A stretch of DNA of 64,000 bases from Tenacibaculum gallaicum (lineage in GTDB: Bacteria; Bacteroidota; Bacteroidia; Flavobacteriales; Flavobacteriaceae), in the NCBI RefSeq assembly GCF_003387615.1, contig NZ_QUNS01000001.1:863189-927188 (forward strand), given 5' to 3'. Of the stretch, positions 16,780 through 25,987 are shown one piece after another; the stretch's first letter is position 1, and every line of letters starts with the position of its first letter. The position numbers were made by a program, and so were the translations under genes. Below the pieces are notes generated by a model. That model did no database searches. It was not told the origin of the DNA and was given only the letters and a program-made list of their open reading frames with translations.

Positions 16780-17631
16780 ATGAAAGTTTTACCTTTTAAA
16801 ATACCAAAAACTCAAAATATCGGATTGATTTATCAGGAAGATAAAGAGCAATATTTCTATGATAAATTTCATCAGCATGAAGAAATACAGTTATGCGTGA
16901 TAGTTAAAGGTGAGGGAACATTAGTTGTGGGTGATACTATTAATAAATATTCATCTGGAGATGTTTTAGTTATAGGAAGTAACCTACCACATGTTTTTAA
17001 AAGTGACGCTTCTGTTATTAAAAAGTCTTTTATGATTTCATTATTTTTTACAAGAGGTTCTTTTGGAAAGGACTTTTTTTTACTGGATGATTTTAAAGAG
17101 TTAATTCCTTTTTTTGAAAAATCAACATCAGGATTTAAACTCATTGAAAATAAAGATAAAGTGATGGAAATATTTTTAGATTTACAAAAATCAAACAATC
17201 TTAATCGCTTTATCGGACTACTTCAAGTTTTAAAAATAGTAGTAAACTCAAAAACAGTTGAGCTGGCGAATTTTGTTTATCCGAAGAGGTATACAGATAA
17301 CGAAGGAAAGAGGATGCGTAATGTAATGGATTTTACAATGAATAACTTTGAGAAGAGTATAGATTTATATAAAATAGCAGAAAAAGCGAACATGACACCT
17401 AATGCTTTTTGTAGGTATTTTAAACAGCGAACCAATAAGACGTACTTTACCTTTTTAAATGAACTACGTATTGAAAATGCGTGTAAGTTATTAAACTCAG
17501 GAAATACATTATCGATAAGTGAGATAGCTTACCAATGCGGTTTTAATAACCTATCTAATTTTAATCGAAAATTTAAAGAAATTAAAGCAATTAGTCCATC
17601 AAAATATAGAAAAAATTCGGGTTTTAAGTAG
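16780..17631 (+). CDS. AraC family regulator, probably of hydroxyproline catabolism
   Basis: The 283-residue protein has an N-terminal cupin-like sensor domain (FHQHEEIQLCVIVKGEGTLV, a metal/ligand barrel motif). Its C-terminal AraC/XylS double helix-turn-helix has IDLYKIAEKANMTPNAFCRY and LSISEIAYQCGFNNLSNFNR ending PSKYRK. AraC proteins bind direct or inverted half-sites and respond to a small molecule. It is transcribed away from the hydroxyproline operon with a shared 156-base control region, so hydroxyproline or a pathway intermediate is the likely inducer. It has no other obvious target here. Confidence 0.88.
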   Translation: MKVLPFKIPKTQNIGLIYQEDKEQYFYDKFHQHEEIQLCVIVKGEGTLVVGDTINKYSSGDVLVIGSNLPHVFKSDASVIKKSFMISLFFTRGSFGKDFFLLDDFKELIPFFEKSTSGFKLIENKDKVMEIFLDLQKSNNLNRFIGLLQVLKIVVNSKTVELANFVYPKRYTDNEGKRMRNVMDFTMNNFEKSIDLYKIAEKANMTPNAFCRYFKQRTNKTYFTFLNELRIENACKLLNSGNTLSISEIAYQCGFNNLSNFNRKFKEIKAISPSKYRKNSGFK

Positions 17632-17693
17632 TTAGCTTGTTGTATTATAGTAAGAAAACATATATATTTTCAAAATATATAAAAACTGTTGAT

Positions 17694-17701
17694 TATATTT
17701 G
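17694..17701 (+). promoter_or_regulatory. -7 element TATATTTG for the PorP-like gene
   Basis: This is an exact match to TAnnTTTG. It overlaps the upstream TTG at 17699 that opens the longest frame, so translation must start downstream, at the ATG at 17729. No clear TTG lies at the -33 position. Confidence 0.5.
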
Positions 17702-17728
17702 GAGGGGCTATTTATTTACTTAAACTTA

Positions 17729-18709
17729 ATGGGGGAAAGAATTACGTATTTATTATTTTTAGTATTATCAATCATTACTAAACTATCTGCACAAGAAACA
17801 TTACCAATTTATGCTGATTATCTGTCAGACAATGTATATTTATTACATCCAGCTGCTGCAGGTATAGGCGATTGTGGAAAAATACGATTAACAGCACGCC
17901 AACAATGGCTTGGGGTGGATAATGCTCCAGCTTTACAAACGGCGAGTTTTCATACAAAATTAGGAGAGTATTCTAATACAGGATTAGGAGTAATTCTTTT
18001 TAATGATAAAAATGGGTATCATTCTCAAAAAGGTGTTCAAGGTACCTATGCATATCACATTGATATGGGGAATGAAAATCTTTTTAATCAATTATCTTTT
18101 GGATTGTCTTTTTCTGTGGTTCAGAATGAAAGAGACCAACGAAATTTTGTGAATGATCCTACTGTTAGCCAAGTTATAGAAAGTGATTTTTATTTTAATG
18201 CTGATTTTGGTATGGCATATCATAAAAATGGATTATCGTCTTATTTTACAGTGAAAAACATCTTTTTATCAGCAAAAAACAATTTAAACCCCGATTTTGA
18301 ATCGTATAATCTTAGAAATTATATTTTAGGAGGAGGGTATTTTTTTGGAGATAAAGAAAAACTACAGTTTGAACCATCCTTCATGTTTCAATATAAAGAA
18401 CAAACTGAAGAAAAAATAGCAGATATAAACTTTAAAGTCTACAAGACATTAAATGAAACTCAATTATGGGCGGCGTTATCTTATAGAAGAAGTTTTGGAG
18501 GAAATGTTTTTGGAGATTCTCAATATATAACGCCTATAGTAGGGGTTAATTATAAAAAATGGATGTTTGCGTATACTTATACACAACAAACGGGTGATGT
18601 AGTTTTTTCAAATGGAGGGTTTCATCAATTATCTTTAGGAGTAAACTTGTTTTGTAGAAAAAGAAGAGCTGCTGCTTGTCCTAATATAAATGGTAGTTTT
18701 ACGTATTAA
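17729..18709 (+). CDS. PorP/SprF family outer membrane protein
   Basis: The product from the ATG at 17729 is 326 residues, with a signal peptide (MGERITYLLFLVLSIITKLS, then AQ). The family opening follows: LPIYADYLSDNVYLLHPAAAG and ARQQWLGVDNAP. The rest consists of amphipathic strands typical of a beta-barrel of about 14 strands. PorP/SprF proteins work with the type IX secretion system, and SprF is needed to deliver the adhesin SprB in gliding bacteria. Here the gene stands alone, without the large PKD-repeat adhesin or OmpA-type partner often next to it. The longer frame with a TTG start at 17699 is rejected because that codon lies in the promoter. Its stop overlaps the stop of murI on the other strand. 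Confidence 0.85.
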   Translation: MGERITYLLFLVLSIITKLSAQETLPIYADYLSDNVYLLHPAAAGIGDCGKIRLTARQQWLGVDNAPALQTASFHTKLGEYSNTGLGVILFNDKNGYHSQKGVQGTYAYHIDMGNENLFNQLSFGLSFSVVQNERDQRNFVNDPTVSQVIESDFYFNADFGMAYHKNGLSSYFTVKNIFLSAKNNLNPDFESYNLRNYILGGGYFFGDKEKLQFEPSFMFQYKEQTEEKIADINFKVYKTLNETQLWAALSYRRSFGGNVFGDSQYITPIVGVNYKKWMFAYTYTQQTGDVVFSNGGFHQLSLGVNLFCRKRRAAACPNINGSFTY

Positions 18710-19503
18710 AAATCTAAGAAGCTAATTTTACTGTTTTCATAGTCTTTAAGCATAGTTTCTAAAACACTTGTATCTTTATTGATATAAAATGTATTATCAG
18801 TCAGCTCATGATTATTAGAATTAAGAAGGTTTTGTTGTAATAAAATACTTTTAACTTGTTTAGCAACAGCTTCACCAGAATCTATGATTTTTATTTTGTC
18901 TCCAGTTATTTTTTGTATTTGAGGGAGTAGGTAAGGGTAATGTGTGCATCCTAAAACAATATAATCACACTTTTGTTCAAGCATAGGTTTTATATACTTT
19001 TTTAATAAAAAAGTCATTTCTTCGGAGTGAATCTTACCATTTTCTATTAGTTCAACTAAACCTTCTCCAACTTGTTCTATGATGTTGATTTCATCGTTTA
19101 AGCTAGAAGTAGTTTTTTCAAACAAAATACTATTTAAAGTACCCTTTGTTGCAAGTATGCCAATTGTGCCTGTTTTGGTATTTAATGATGCTGGTTTAAT
19201 AGCTGGCTCTATTCCAATAAAAGAAATATTATAGTTACGTCTTAAATATTGAATAGCGTTAGTAGTAGCTGTATTACAAGCAACAACAATGACTTTAGCT
19301 CCATTATTAATTAAAAACTCTGTGTTTTTAATTGATAAATCAACTATTTCTTGTGTTGGTTTTTGACCATATGGGGCATTCTTACTATCAGATAAATAAA
19401 TAGTATTTTCTTTTGGTAATAGTTGATGAATTTCTTTCCAAATAGAAGTACCACCAATACCAGAATCAAATATACCAATAGGTTGTTGTGCAATAGTTTT
19501 CAT
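18706..19503 (-). CDS. murI: Glutamate racemase
   Basis: The 265-residue protein has the two catalytic cysteines of glutamate racemase in VVACNTATTN (C76) and VLGCTHYPYL (C186), plus the N-terminal IGIFDSGIGGTSIW. It makes D-glutamate for peptidoglycan in the cytoplasm and does not need PLP. It is the last gene of the envelope cluster but lies behind a strong hairpin terminator, so it may be transcribed partly on its own. Its 3' end overlaps the convergent PorP-like gene by 4 bases. Confidence 0.95.
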   Translation of the reverse strand: MKTIAQQPIGIFDSGIGGTSIWKEIHQLLPKENTIYLSDSKNAPYGQKPTQEIVDLSIKNTEFLINNGAKVIVVACNTATTNAIQYLRRNYNISFIGIEPAIKPASLNTKTGTIGILATKGTLNSILFEKTTSSLNDEINIIEQVGEGLVELIENGKIHSEEMTFLLKKYIKPMLEQKCDYIVLGCTHYPYLLPQIQKITGDKIKIIDSGEAVAKQVKSILLQQNLLNSNNHELTDNTFYINKDTSVLETMLKDYENSKISFLDF

Positions 19504-19520
19504 ACGTTATAACAAAAATA

Positions 19521-19550
19521 AAAATCCTGCTGTTTAAACAGCAGGATTTT
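19521..19550 (-). terminator. Hairpin terminator between skp and murI
   Basis: AAAATCCTGCTGTTT and its exact complement form a perfect 30-base palindrome with terminal T-runs on both strands. It ends the bamA-skp-skp transcript and would lower read-through into murI. Confidence 0.8.
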
Positions 19551-19571
19551 ATAAAATATATGTATTCTTTT

Positions 19572-20081
19572 TTAGAACCCTAATTTAGCTCTTACTGCAT
19601 CGTAAATATTTTCTCCTTTGTCATAAACGATTAAACCTTTACCTGGAGCAGCATCAAAAACATAGATAATTCCTTTTTCAGCAGCAACGGCTTTAATAGC
19701 ATCTTCAGCTTTCTTTAAAATAGGAATAGTTTTTTCTTGATATTTTTTCTGCATATCTTTACCAGCAGCTTGTTCAGCTTGAGCTATTCTTTGTCTTTCT
19801 TGTTGAACTTCAATAGCTCTTTTTTGATTTACTTCTTGTGTTTGACTTTTACCTTCAGCTTCATATTTTTTCATTTTAGCCTCTAGCTTTTTATACATTG
19901 TCTCAATGTCGTCACGGTATGTTTTGTTCAGTTTTTCTAATTCTGATTTCATAGCTTTTGTAGCAGGCATTTCAGCTAATAATTTATCAGTGTTAATATG
20001 TGCAGTTTTTTGTGCATTTGCCACACCACCTAATCCAATCGTAAAAATTGCAACTAATAATAACGTTTTTAAATGTTTCAT
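19572..20081 (-). CDS. OmpH/Skp family periplasmic chaperone
   Basis: The 169-residue protein has a signal peptide (MKHLKTLLLVAIFTIGLGGV, ANA-Q). The OmpH start TAHINTDKLLAEMPATKAMK is followed by a long charged coiled-coil arm (about 55-125) and the C-terminal core strand KGIIYVFDAAPGKGLIVYD. Skp-type trimers hold unfolded outer membrane proteins in their coiled-coil arms and deliver them to BamA. It is the third gene in a row with bamA and a longer paralogue, and it ends at a strong terminator. Confidence 0.92.
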   Translation of the reverse strand: MKHLKTLLLVAIFTIGLGGVANAQKTAHINTDKLLAEMPATKAMKSELEKLNKTYRDDIETMYKKLEAKMKKYEAEGKSQTQEVNQKRAIEVQQERQRIAQAEQAAGKDMQKKYQEKTIPILKKAEDAIKAVAAEKGIIYVFDAAPGKGLIVYDKGENIYDAVRAKLGF

Positions 20082-20117
20082 CTTTGTTTAATTTAATTAA
20101 TCTATTTTATTCTTGAT

Positions 20118-20921
20118 TTATTTGTTCTCTTTTGTTTCTTCTCCTTTTTTCTTTCTAGCCTCTTCTTGAGCTTTTATTAAGGCTTTTCTTTTTTCTTGTA
20201 AAAGCTTTCTTTTATCAGCTCTTTCTTTTAAACGCTGTTTTCTTTTTTCTTCAATTTGCTTAATCTTAGCAAGCCTATCAGCTTCCTTTTTCTTTTTTAA
20301 TTCAGTTCTTTTAGCTATTTTTTCTTTTTGTTCATCACTTAAATTATCGTTTTTAAGTAATGACTTTTTAGCTTCAATTTTATCTTTTTTAGCTTGTCTT
20401 CTTTGGTCGATATTAATCATTTGTACAACAAGGTCGCTAATATCGTGTTTTTTGTTTGAATATAGCATAACTAAATCGCCAGATTTGTCGAAAACAAAAT
20501 CGTACTTTTTTCTAGATGCAATTGTTTGTACAGCGTTGTATACTTGGTCTTGTACAGGTTTTACTAATCGCTTTCTTAAGTTATACATATCACCATTTGG
20601 TCCAAAATATAAAGACTCTAACCTTCGTAAAGATTCTTGTTTTATACTAATATCTTCTTCACGTTCTTCGATTAAATCCTTAGTCAAAATGGCTTTTTCG
20701 TTAGTCAAATCTGTTTTTAAAACTTCAATAGCACGAGCTTCTTTGTCTAATTTAGTTTTCCATTTTTCAACTTTGGCATCTAAGGAGTTTTGTGCTTCTA
20801 AGTATGCAGGGATACTTTGAAGAATGTACTCCATATCAATATAAGCGATACGTTGATTTCTTTGTGCAACGGTTATACTTGTTATGAGTAAAAGAACGAT
20901 TAATAAAATATTTTTTTTCAT
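20118..20921 (-). CDS. OmpH/Skp family chaperone with long basic tail
   Basis: From the ATG at 20919-20921 the product is 267 residues with signal peptide MKKNILLIVLLLITSITVAQ. The frame extends 11 codons upstream, but the signal peptide fixes this start. The OmpH core begins RIAYIDMEYILQSIPAYLEA and continues through a coiled coil to KKYDFVFDKSGDLVMLYSNK. After the core there is a highly charged Lys/Arg/Glu-rich extension of about 90 residues, absent from the shorter paralogue next to it, that ends KKKGEETKENK. The role should be periplasmic chaperoning with BamA, and the tail might bind membrane or peptidoglycan. Confidence 0.9.
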   Translation of the reverse strand: MKKNILLIVLLLITSITVAQRNQRIAYIDMEYILQSIPAYLEAQNSLDAKVEKWKTKLDKEARAIEVLKTDLTNEKAILTKDLIEEREEDISIKQESLRRLESLYFGPNGDMYNLRKRLVKPVQDQVYNAVQTIASRKKYDFVFDKSGDLVMLYSNKKHDISDLVVQMINIDQRRQAKKDKIEAKKSLLKNDNLSDEQKEKIAKRTELKKKKEADRLAKIKQIEEKRKQRLKERADKRKLLQEKRKALIKAQEEARKKKGEETKENK

Positions 20922-20982
20922 CTTGTATAATGTGTTTAGAAAAAACCGTGCCAAAACCTAGACGCATTATAAATGCATGATT

Positions 20983-23526
20983 TTAGAACTGTCTTCCAAT
21001 TATAAAATGCGTTTGCCAACCTGATTTTTCAGTTAAACCTGGTAAGGAATCGAAACCATGTGCGAAATCGATACCTAATAATCCAAATGCAGGCATAAAT
21101 ATACGAACACCTACTCCAGCTGAACGTTTTAATTTAAACGGATTAAACTCGCTAAAATTGTCATAAGAGTTACCTGCCTCTAAAAACCCTACTGTGTAAA
21201 TAGATGCAGATGGTTTATCTGTAATGGAGTAACGTAGTTCTAATTGAAATTTGTTGTAAATAGCCCCACCATCAAGAGAAGAAATACGATTATTCTCATA
21301 ACCTCTCAAACCTATTGTTTCACGTCCATCTAATTGTCCTTGAGCAATACCATCTCCTCCAACAAAATACCTTTCAACAGGAGTTAACCCTAATTCATCA
21401 TTATAAGAACCTAAGTAACCCATCTCAAAATTAGACATTAATACTAATTTATTAGCTAGAGATGTGTACCATTTACCTTTTGCAGAGATTTTGTAATATT
21501 CTAGCCATTTGTACTTATCAGCTAAGTAAGCTTGACGCTCATCGGGTGTTGGATTTGTGGGTTCTGTATAATCTTTTCCGTTAACTAGTGAATAAGGGAA
21601 AGTAGCTTTAGCTTTTATTGTAAACTCAGAACCGTACGTAGGGAAAATTAAACTAGGACCAGCAGAGTTACGACTTAACGCAAATGTATAAGCTAAGTTG
21701 TTTAAATCTCCTTGACTAAGAATATTATTAGAAGAACCTACTCGGTATCCATAATTTTGTAGTTCAATTCTTTGATAACTTATGTTTTGAGAAAGTGTAA
21801 AGTAGTCATCAGGCCACTTTAAACGCTTTCCTAGTCCAATAGAGGCACCAATAATACTTAAGCTCTCTTTTTTATTTACCTTGTAGGTTGTGTAATCAAA
21901 ACGATACTGATTTGATAAGTATACAGAGAAAGATAGTGATTGTGGTGTTTTACCTCCTAACCATGGTTCTGTAAAAGAGAAACTATAAGTGTTATATGTT
22001 CTACTGGCTTGTAAACGCAGAGATAGCTTTTGTCCGTCTCCCATAGGAAGTGGTTTGTAGGCTTCTTTGTTGAAAATATTTCTAACAGAGAAATTATTAA
22101 AAGATAAACCTAGAGTACCAATGAAAGAACCTCCACCATAACCACCTTGTAGTTCAATTTGACTTCCTCCTTTTTCAACAACAGAAAAATCAATATCTGC
22201 TGTTTTATTTTGATAATTAGGCTTAACATCAGGAGTTACATTGGTATCAAAGAAACCTAATTGTCCTATTTCACGAATAGATCGAATAATGTTTTGACGA
22301 CTAAATAAATCTCCAGGCTTAACACGTAATTCTCTATAGATTACATGGTCGTTTGTTTTGTCGTTTCCACTAACTGTAACTTTCTTTATAGTTGCAGGTT
22401 CATCTTCTCTGATACGAACTTCAACAGTAATAGAGTCATTTTTTACTTTTGTTTCTACAGCATTTATTTGAGAAAATAAGAAACCATTATTATGATATAA
22501 TGTTTGAATGTCTTGAGAGTTAGGAGTACCATCACCAGAAATTCTTTCTTTTAAAACTTTTCCGTTATAAATATCTCCTTTGTCAATTCGTAAGATGTTA
22601 CTTAAGAATTCATCTGTATATTCTTTGTTTCCAATAAAAACTATTTCATCAAAACGGTATTGACGACCTTCTTCAACCTCTATTTCAAGGTTTATGGTGT
22701 TGTCATCATTCCAAACAACATTGTCAGATAAAATTCTAGCATCACGGTATCCGTTTTCGCTATATTTTTCAAGAATACTTTTTAAGTCCTCTTTATAATC
22801 ATCTAGAATATACTTTGAAGCCTTCCAAAAACGACCAAAAACCTTACGCTTAGTGTTTTTCATGGCACCTCGTAAAGAAGCATCAGACATAGCTTTGTTA
22901 CCGGTAAAGTTAATGTCTTTAATTTTTATACGATTACCTCTGTCAATAAAAATAGCCATACTAACGGTATTAACATCAGTAGTGTCTTTTTTTGTGTCTA
23001 ATGTTACTTTTGTTTTTAAGAAACCTTTATCAGTATATTTCTTTTTAATAAAGTTACGTGTAGTTACAATAAGGTTGTCTGTAACCATGGCCCCTTTTTT
23101 TAATTCAGTTTCTTTTTTTATCTCTTTAATTTGTGATTTTTTTACTCCAGAAATAGTAACATTAGTTAATTGAGGTAATTCAGTTACATCAAATTGTAGG
23201 TATACAGTTTCACCATCACGTTTAGATAAATATACATCTACTTCACTAAACTGTTTACTTTCGTATAGTTTTTTAATAGCACTTGTAAGTTTGTCTCCAG
23301 GTAACTTAATTGGTTGTCCATCAACTAAACCAGTATATATTCTTACCGTTTGTTCGCTAAATTTTTGTAAGCCAGTTACAGTTATACCTCCAAGAAAGTA
23401 TTCTTTTCCTTTTTCGTAGGAAATAATATTTGTGACAGTACTGTCTTTAGGAGTTGTGTCTTGTGCTTGAGTACTCACCGTAAATAAGGTGATAAAAAAT
23501 ACTAGTAAATACGAATATTTATTCAT
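20983..23526 (-). CDS. bamA: Outer membrane protein assembly factor BamA
   Basis: From the ATG at 23524-23526 the product is 847 residues with signal peptide MNKYSYLLVFFITLFTVSTQ and then AQ. About five POTRA domains follow (for example RGNRIKIKDINFTGNKAMSD and RQYRFDEIVFIGNKEYTD). The C-terminal 16-strand barrel includes the Omp85 signature GLRGYENN near the lid motif and ends with the aromatic ...FIIGRQF. BamA inserts beta-barrel proteins into the outer membrane. The longer frame beginning at 23583 lies mostly within uppS and lacks a signal peptide at its start. The chosen start still overlaps the uppS end by 8 bases. Two Skp genes follow. Confidence 0.95.
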   Translation of the reverse strand: MNKYSYLLVFFITLFTVSTQAQDTTPKDSTVTNIISYEKGKEYFLGGITVTGLQKFSEQTVRIYTGLVDGQPIKLPGDKLTSAIKKLYESKQFSEVDVYLSKRDGETVYLQFDVTELPQLTNVTISGVKKSQIKEIKKETELKKGAMVTDNLIVTTRNFIKKKYTDKGFLKTKVTLDTKKDTTDVNTVSMAIFIDRGNRIKIKDINFTGNKAMSDASLRGAMKNTKRKVFGRFWKASKYILDDYKEDLKSILEKYSENGYRDARILSDNVVWNDDNTINLEIEVEEGRQYRFDEIVFIGNKEYTDEFLSNILRIDKGDIYNGKVLKERISGDGTPNSQDIQTLYHNNGFLFSQINAVETKVKNDSITVEVRIREDEPATIKKVTVSGNDKTNDHVIYRELRVKPGDLFSRQNIIRSIREIGQLGFFDTNVTPDVKPNYQNKTADIDFSVVEKGGSQIELQGGYGGGSFIGTLGLSFNNFSVRNIFNKEAYKPLPMGDGQKLSLRLQASRTYNTYSFSFTEPWLGGKTPQSLSFSVYLSNQYRFDYTTYKVNKKESLSIIGASIGLGKRLKWPDDYFTLSQNISYQRIELQNYGYRVGSSNNILSQGDLNNLAYTFALSRNSAGPSLIFPTYGSEFTIKAKATFPYSLVNGKDYTEPTNPTPDERQAYLADKYKWLEYYKISAKGKWYTSLANKLVLMSNFEMGYLGSYNDELGLTPVERYFVGGDGIAQGQLDGRETIGLRGYENNRISSLDGGAIYNKFQLELRYSITDKPSASIYTVGFLEAGNSYDNFSEFNPFKLKRSAGVGVRIFMPAFGLLGIDFAHGFDSLPGLTEKSGWQTHFIIGRQF

Positions 23527-24271
23527 TGGTTTCAATCTGTTCGCTGGTTTTTCCAAATCTTCTTTCTCTGTTTTGATAATCAATTATTGCATCGTAAAGA
23601 TGTTCTTTTCTGTAGTCAGGCCATAATACATCTGTAAAATACAACTCAGCATATGCCATTTGCCAAAGTAAATAATTGCTTATTCTTTGTTCCCCACTTG
23701 TACGTATCATTAAATCAACGTCGGGCAAATTAAACGTATATAAATGATTATTTATAATTTTCTCGTTAATTTTTTCAATTTCTATCTCGTTATTAACAAC
23801 TTTTTTTGAAATGTTTTTGATTGCATTAACAATTTCTTCTCTTGAACCGTAGCTTAAAGCAAAGGTTAAAGTGATTTTAGTGTTGTTTTTAGTTGCATCA
23901 ATAACTTTGTTCAACACTTTTTGGGCATTACTTGGCAAATTTACTAAGTTACCAATAGCATTGACCTTTACATTTTTACGTTGAAATTCGGGGAGTTCTT
24001 TTTTAAGGGTGGTTACTAGTAAGCTCATTAAAGCATCTACTTCTAACTTTGGACGGTTCCAGTTTTCGGTAGAAAAAGCATATAAGGTTAAAAATTTTAC
24101 GCCTAGTTCAGAAGCTGTGTCTGCTGTTTCTCTTATGGCTGTTAAAGCATTTCTATGCCCAAAAACACGCTGCATTCCTTTACCTTTTGCCCATCTACCA
24201 TTACCATCCATAATAATAGCAATGTGGTTTGGTACGTTTTGTAAATCAATGCGCTGTAGTTTTTCTTCCAT
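23519..24271 (-). CDS. uppS: Undecaprenyl diphosphate synthase
   Basis: The 250-residue cis-prenyltransferase has the catalytic region IAIIMDGNGRWAKGKGM (D22) and the conserved end RTSGEQRISNYLLWQMAYAE followed by LYFTDVLWPDY. It condenses isopentenyl diphosphate units onto farnesyl diphosphate to make the C55 lipid carrier for peptidoglycan and other envelope polymers. It lies 3 bases after the DUF6089-like gene and overlaps the bamA start by 8 bases, in an operon of envelope genes. Confidence 0.96.
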   Translation of the reverse strand: MEEKLQRIDLQNVPNHIAIIMDGNGRWAKGKGMQRVFGHRNALTAIRETADTASELGVKFLTLYAFSTENWNRPKLEVDALMSLLVTTLKKELPEFQRKNVKVNAIGNLVNLPSNAQKVLNKVIDATKNNTKITLTFALSYGSREEIVNAIKNISKKVVNNEIEIEKINEKIINNHLYTFNLPDVDLMIRTSGEQRISNYLLWQMAYAELYFTDVLWPDYRKEHLYDAIIDYQNRERRFGKTSEQIETNE

Positions 24272-24274
24272 AGT

Positions 24275-24955
24275 TTATTCTGCTATTCCACCAAAACAAG
24301 GTGGTCTTCCAAAGGTATACACAATGGAAACCCCTGAGAATACATACCAGTCGTTTCCGTTACCTCCAAAGTCTAATGAGTTTATTTTGTCTGTTGTAAA
24401 GTCTATATCGTCAACAAATGTAAATCGCACACCTGTTTCAAATGCAATAGCTAAATTATCTGCTAATCTTCCTTTAAGTCCTATACCTACGGGTATGGTA
24501 TAAGAAAATTTGTTTTTTAAAAGTATTGTATTACTAGAAGAGGTTGGTTCAGGGCTTTTGTAATTAAAAGCGGCAACTTCAGCTAAAATATAAGGCGTAA
24601 ATGTAGTGCTGTAATTATTAATATTATAATCAAAGAAATTAAATTCTACCCCAGCAGCAAATTCATGTATGGTGTTAGAAAAGCTTGTTCCTCTGTTTTG
24701 ACGAAAAGTATTATCAGCATCTCTGTCATTACCAGATACAGGTATATATGTGTAAGTTCCTCTTAAAGCAATTCTAGGATTTAGGTTGTATTTATATACA
24801 AGCCCACCTGAAAACTCGTTAGGATATATGTAGTTTGTGCTACCTATGTCACCAACATAGTTAGAGCCACCGGCAAAGAAACCAATTTCGTGTGTTTGTG
24901 ATTGTAATGGTGTTACTACACAAGCCAATAATATTAATAAAATAAGTCCTCTCAT
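24275..24955 (-). CDS. Outer membrane beta-barrel protein, DUF6089-like
   Basis: The 226-residue protein has signal peptide MRGLILLILLACVVTPLQSQ and then amphipathic strands beginning HEIGFFAGGSNYVGDIG. The GG-x-NYxGD motif and the C-terminal RPPCFGG are features I associate with the DUF6089 family, which in Bacteroidota sits between nadK and uppS/bamA, as here. Function is unknown. The conserved position in a BamA operon suggests a role in outer membrane assembly or a barrel co-made with BamA. It ends 3 bases before uppS. Confidence 0.85.
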   Translation of the reverse strand: MRGLILLILLACVVTPLQSQTHEIGFFAGGSNYVGDIGSTNYIYPNEFSGGLVYKYNLNPRIALRGTYTYIPVSGNDRDADNTFRQNRGTSFSNTIHEFAAGVEFNFFDYNINNYSTTFTPYILAEVAAFNYKSPEPTSSSNTILLKNKFSYTIPVGIGLKGRLADNLAIAFETGVRFTFVDDIDFTTDKINSLDFGGNGNDWYVFSGVSIVYTFGRPPCFGGIAE

Positions 24956-25059
24956 TGTAAAATAGCGTGCAAATATAGGGAATTGAATTTGCTTTAAAAA
25001 GTTAATAATCCGTCTTTTTGATTAACTTTTTTTTTACGGTTTTATTGTAATTACTATCA

Positions 25060-25956
25060 TTATAACGATTCATTTCGTATATCTTCTCCCCATAAAAGTT
25101 TTCCTCGCAAGGTATTTAAATAAGATTGATTTTTGGGTAAAATACTTTTTATGGTAAATGGCGCTTTCTGTATTTTGATCTCAGTTCCTAAGGGAACAGT
25201 GGTAATACGTGAGTCTAGAGATATTAAAAAATCTTTTTCTCTAGCACTAACTTCCAAAAGAATATTTGTATCATCAGGAATTACCATTGGCCGTGCATTT
25301 AAATTGTGTGGTGCAATAGGAGTAATAACAAAACTCTTTGAATCTGGTAAAATTACGGGGCCGTCACAACTAAGTGAATACCCTGTAGATCCCGTTGGTG
25401 TTGCTATAATTAGCCCATCAGCCCAATAATTAGTTAAATATTCGGTATTTAATGAGGTTTTAATGCCAATCATAGAGGTTGTATTCCTTCGGGCAATGGT
25501 AACTTCATTAAGTGCAAAGTTAAGTTCAGAAAAACCTTCTGTAGCAGGAGATGTTTTTATTTGTAATAAAGATCGTTCTTGAAGTGTATATTCTTTTTTT
25601 AACATTAAATTAATTGCCTCTTCAATTTGATCTTTTTGAATTGTAGCTAAAAAACCTAAGCGTCCAGTGTTTATTCCCATTATAGGAATATCTAAATTTC
25701 GAATATAGGTCACAGCTCTTAAAATAGTACCATCTCCACCTATGGTAAACATCACATCAAAGGTGTCTGATAAATCATTAAAATGTGCGTAGGTAGGGTA
25801 TTTTTTATTTAATGAATTATTTTCAACAAATAAATTATAGAATTGTTGTTCAAAAAAAACAACAATATTATTTTTTTCTAAAACAGTTAAAAGAATTTTT
25901 ACTTCTCTTTCTGCTAGTGTAGTATAAGCTTGTCCGTAAATAGCGACTTTTTTCAC
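25060..25956 (-). CDS. nadK: NAD kinase
   Basis: The 298-residue protein has the NAD kinase motif FTIGGDGTILRA (GGDG) and MGINTGRLGFLATI. It also has the conserved GSTGYSLSCDGP loop and ITPIAPHNLNARPMV. It phosphorylates NAD to NADP in the cytoplasm. It follows the CBS-domain gene with a gap of 31 bases and precedes the DUF6089-like gene in the same direction. Confidence 0.96.
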   Translation of the reverse strand: MKKVAIYGQAYTTLAEREVKILLTVLEKNNIVVFFEQQFYNLFVENNSLNKKYPTYAHFNDLSDTFDVMFTIGGDGTILRAVTYIRNLDIPIMGINTGRLGFLATIQKDQIEEAINLMLKKEYTLQERSLLQIKTSPATEGFSELNFALNEVTIARRNTTSMIGIKTSLNTEYLTNYWADGLIIATPTGSTGYSLSCDGPVILPDSKSFVITPIAPHNLNARPMVIPDDTNILLEVSAREKDFLISLDSRITTVPLGTEIKIQKAPFTIKSILPKNQSYLNTLRGKLLWGEDIRNESL

Positions 25957-25987
25957 TTTTGAAATGTTTGTTTGGTTATTGAAAAAA

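Noticed and set aside
17699..17728. TTG start extending the PorP-like protein by 10 residues
   Set aside because: The TTG is part of the -7 element TATATTTG, so it would not be in the mRNA. The ATG at 17729 gives a proper signal peptide.
23527..23583. Longer BamA frame starting inside uppS
   Set aside because: The extra 19 residues are hydrophilic and precede a perfect signal peptide. The second start is much more plausible.
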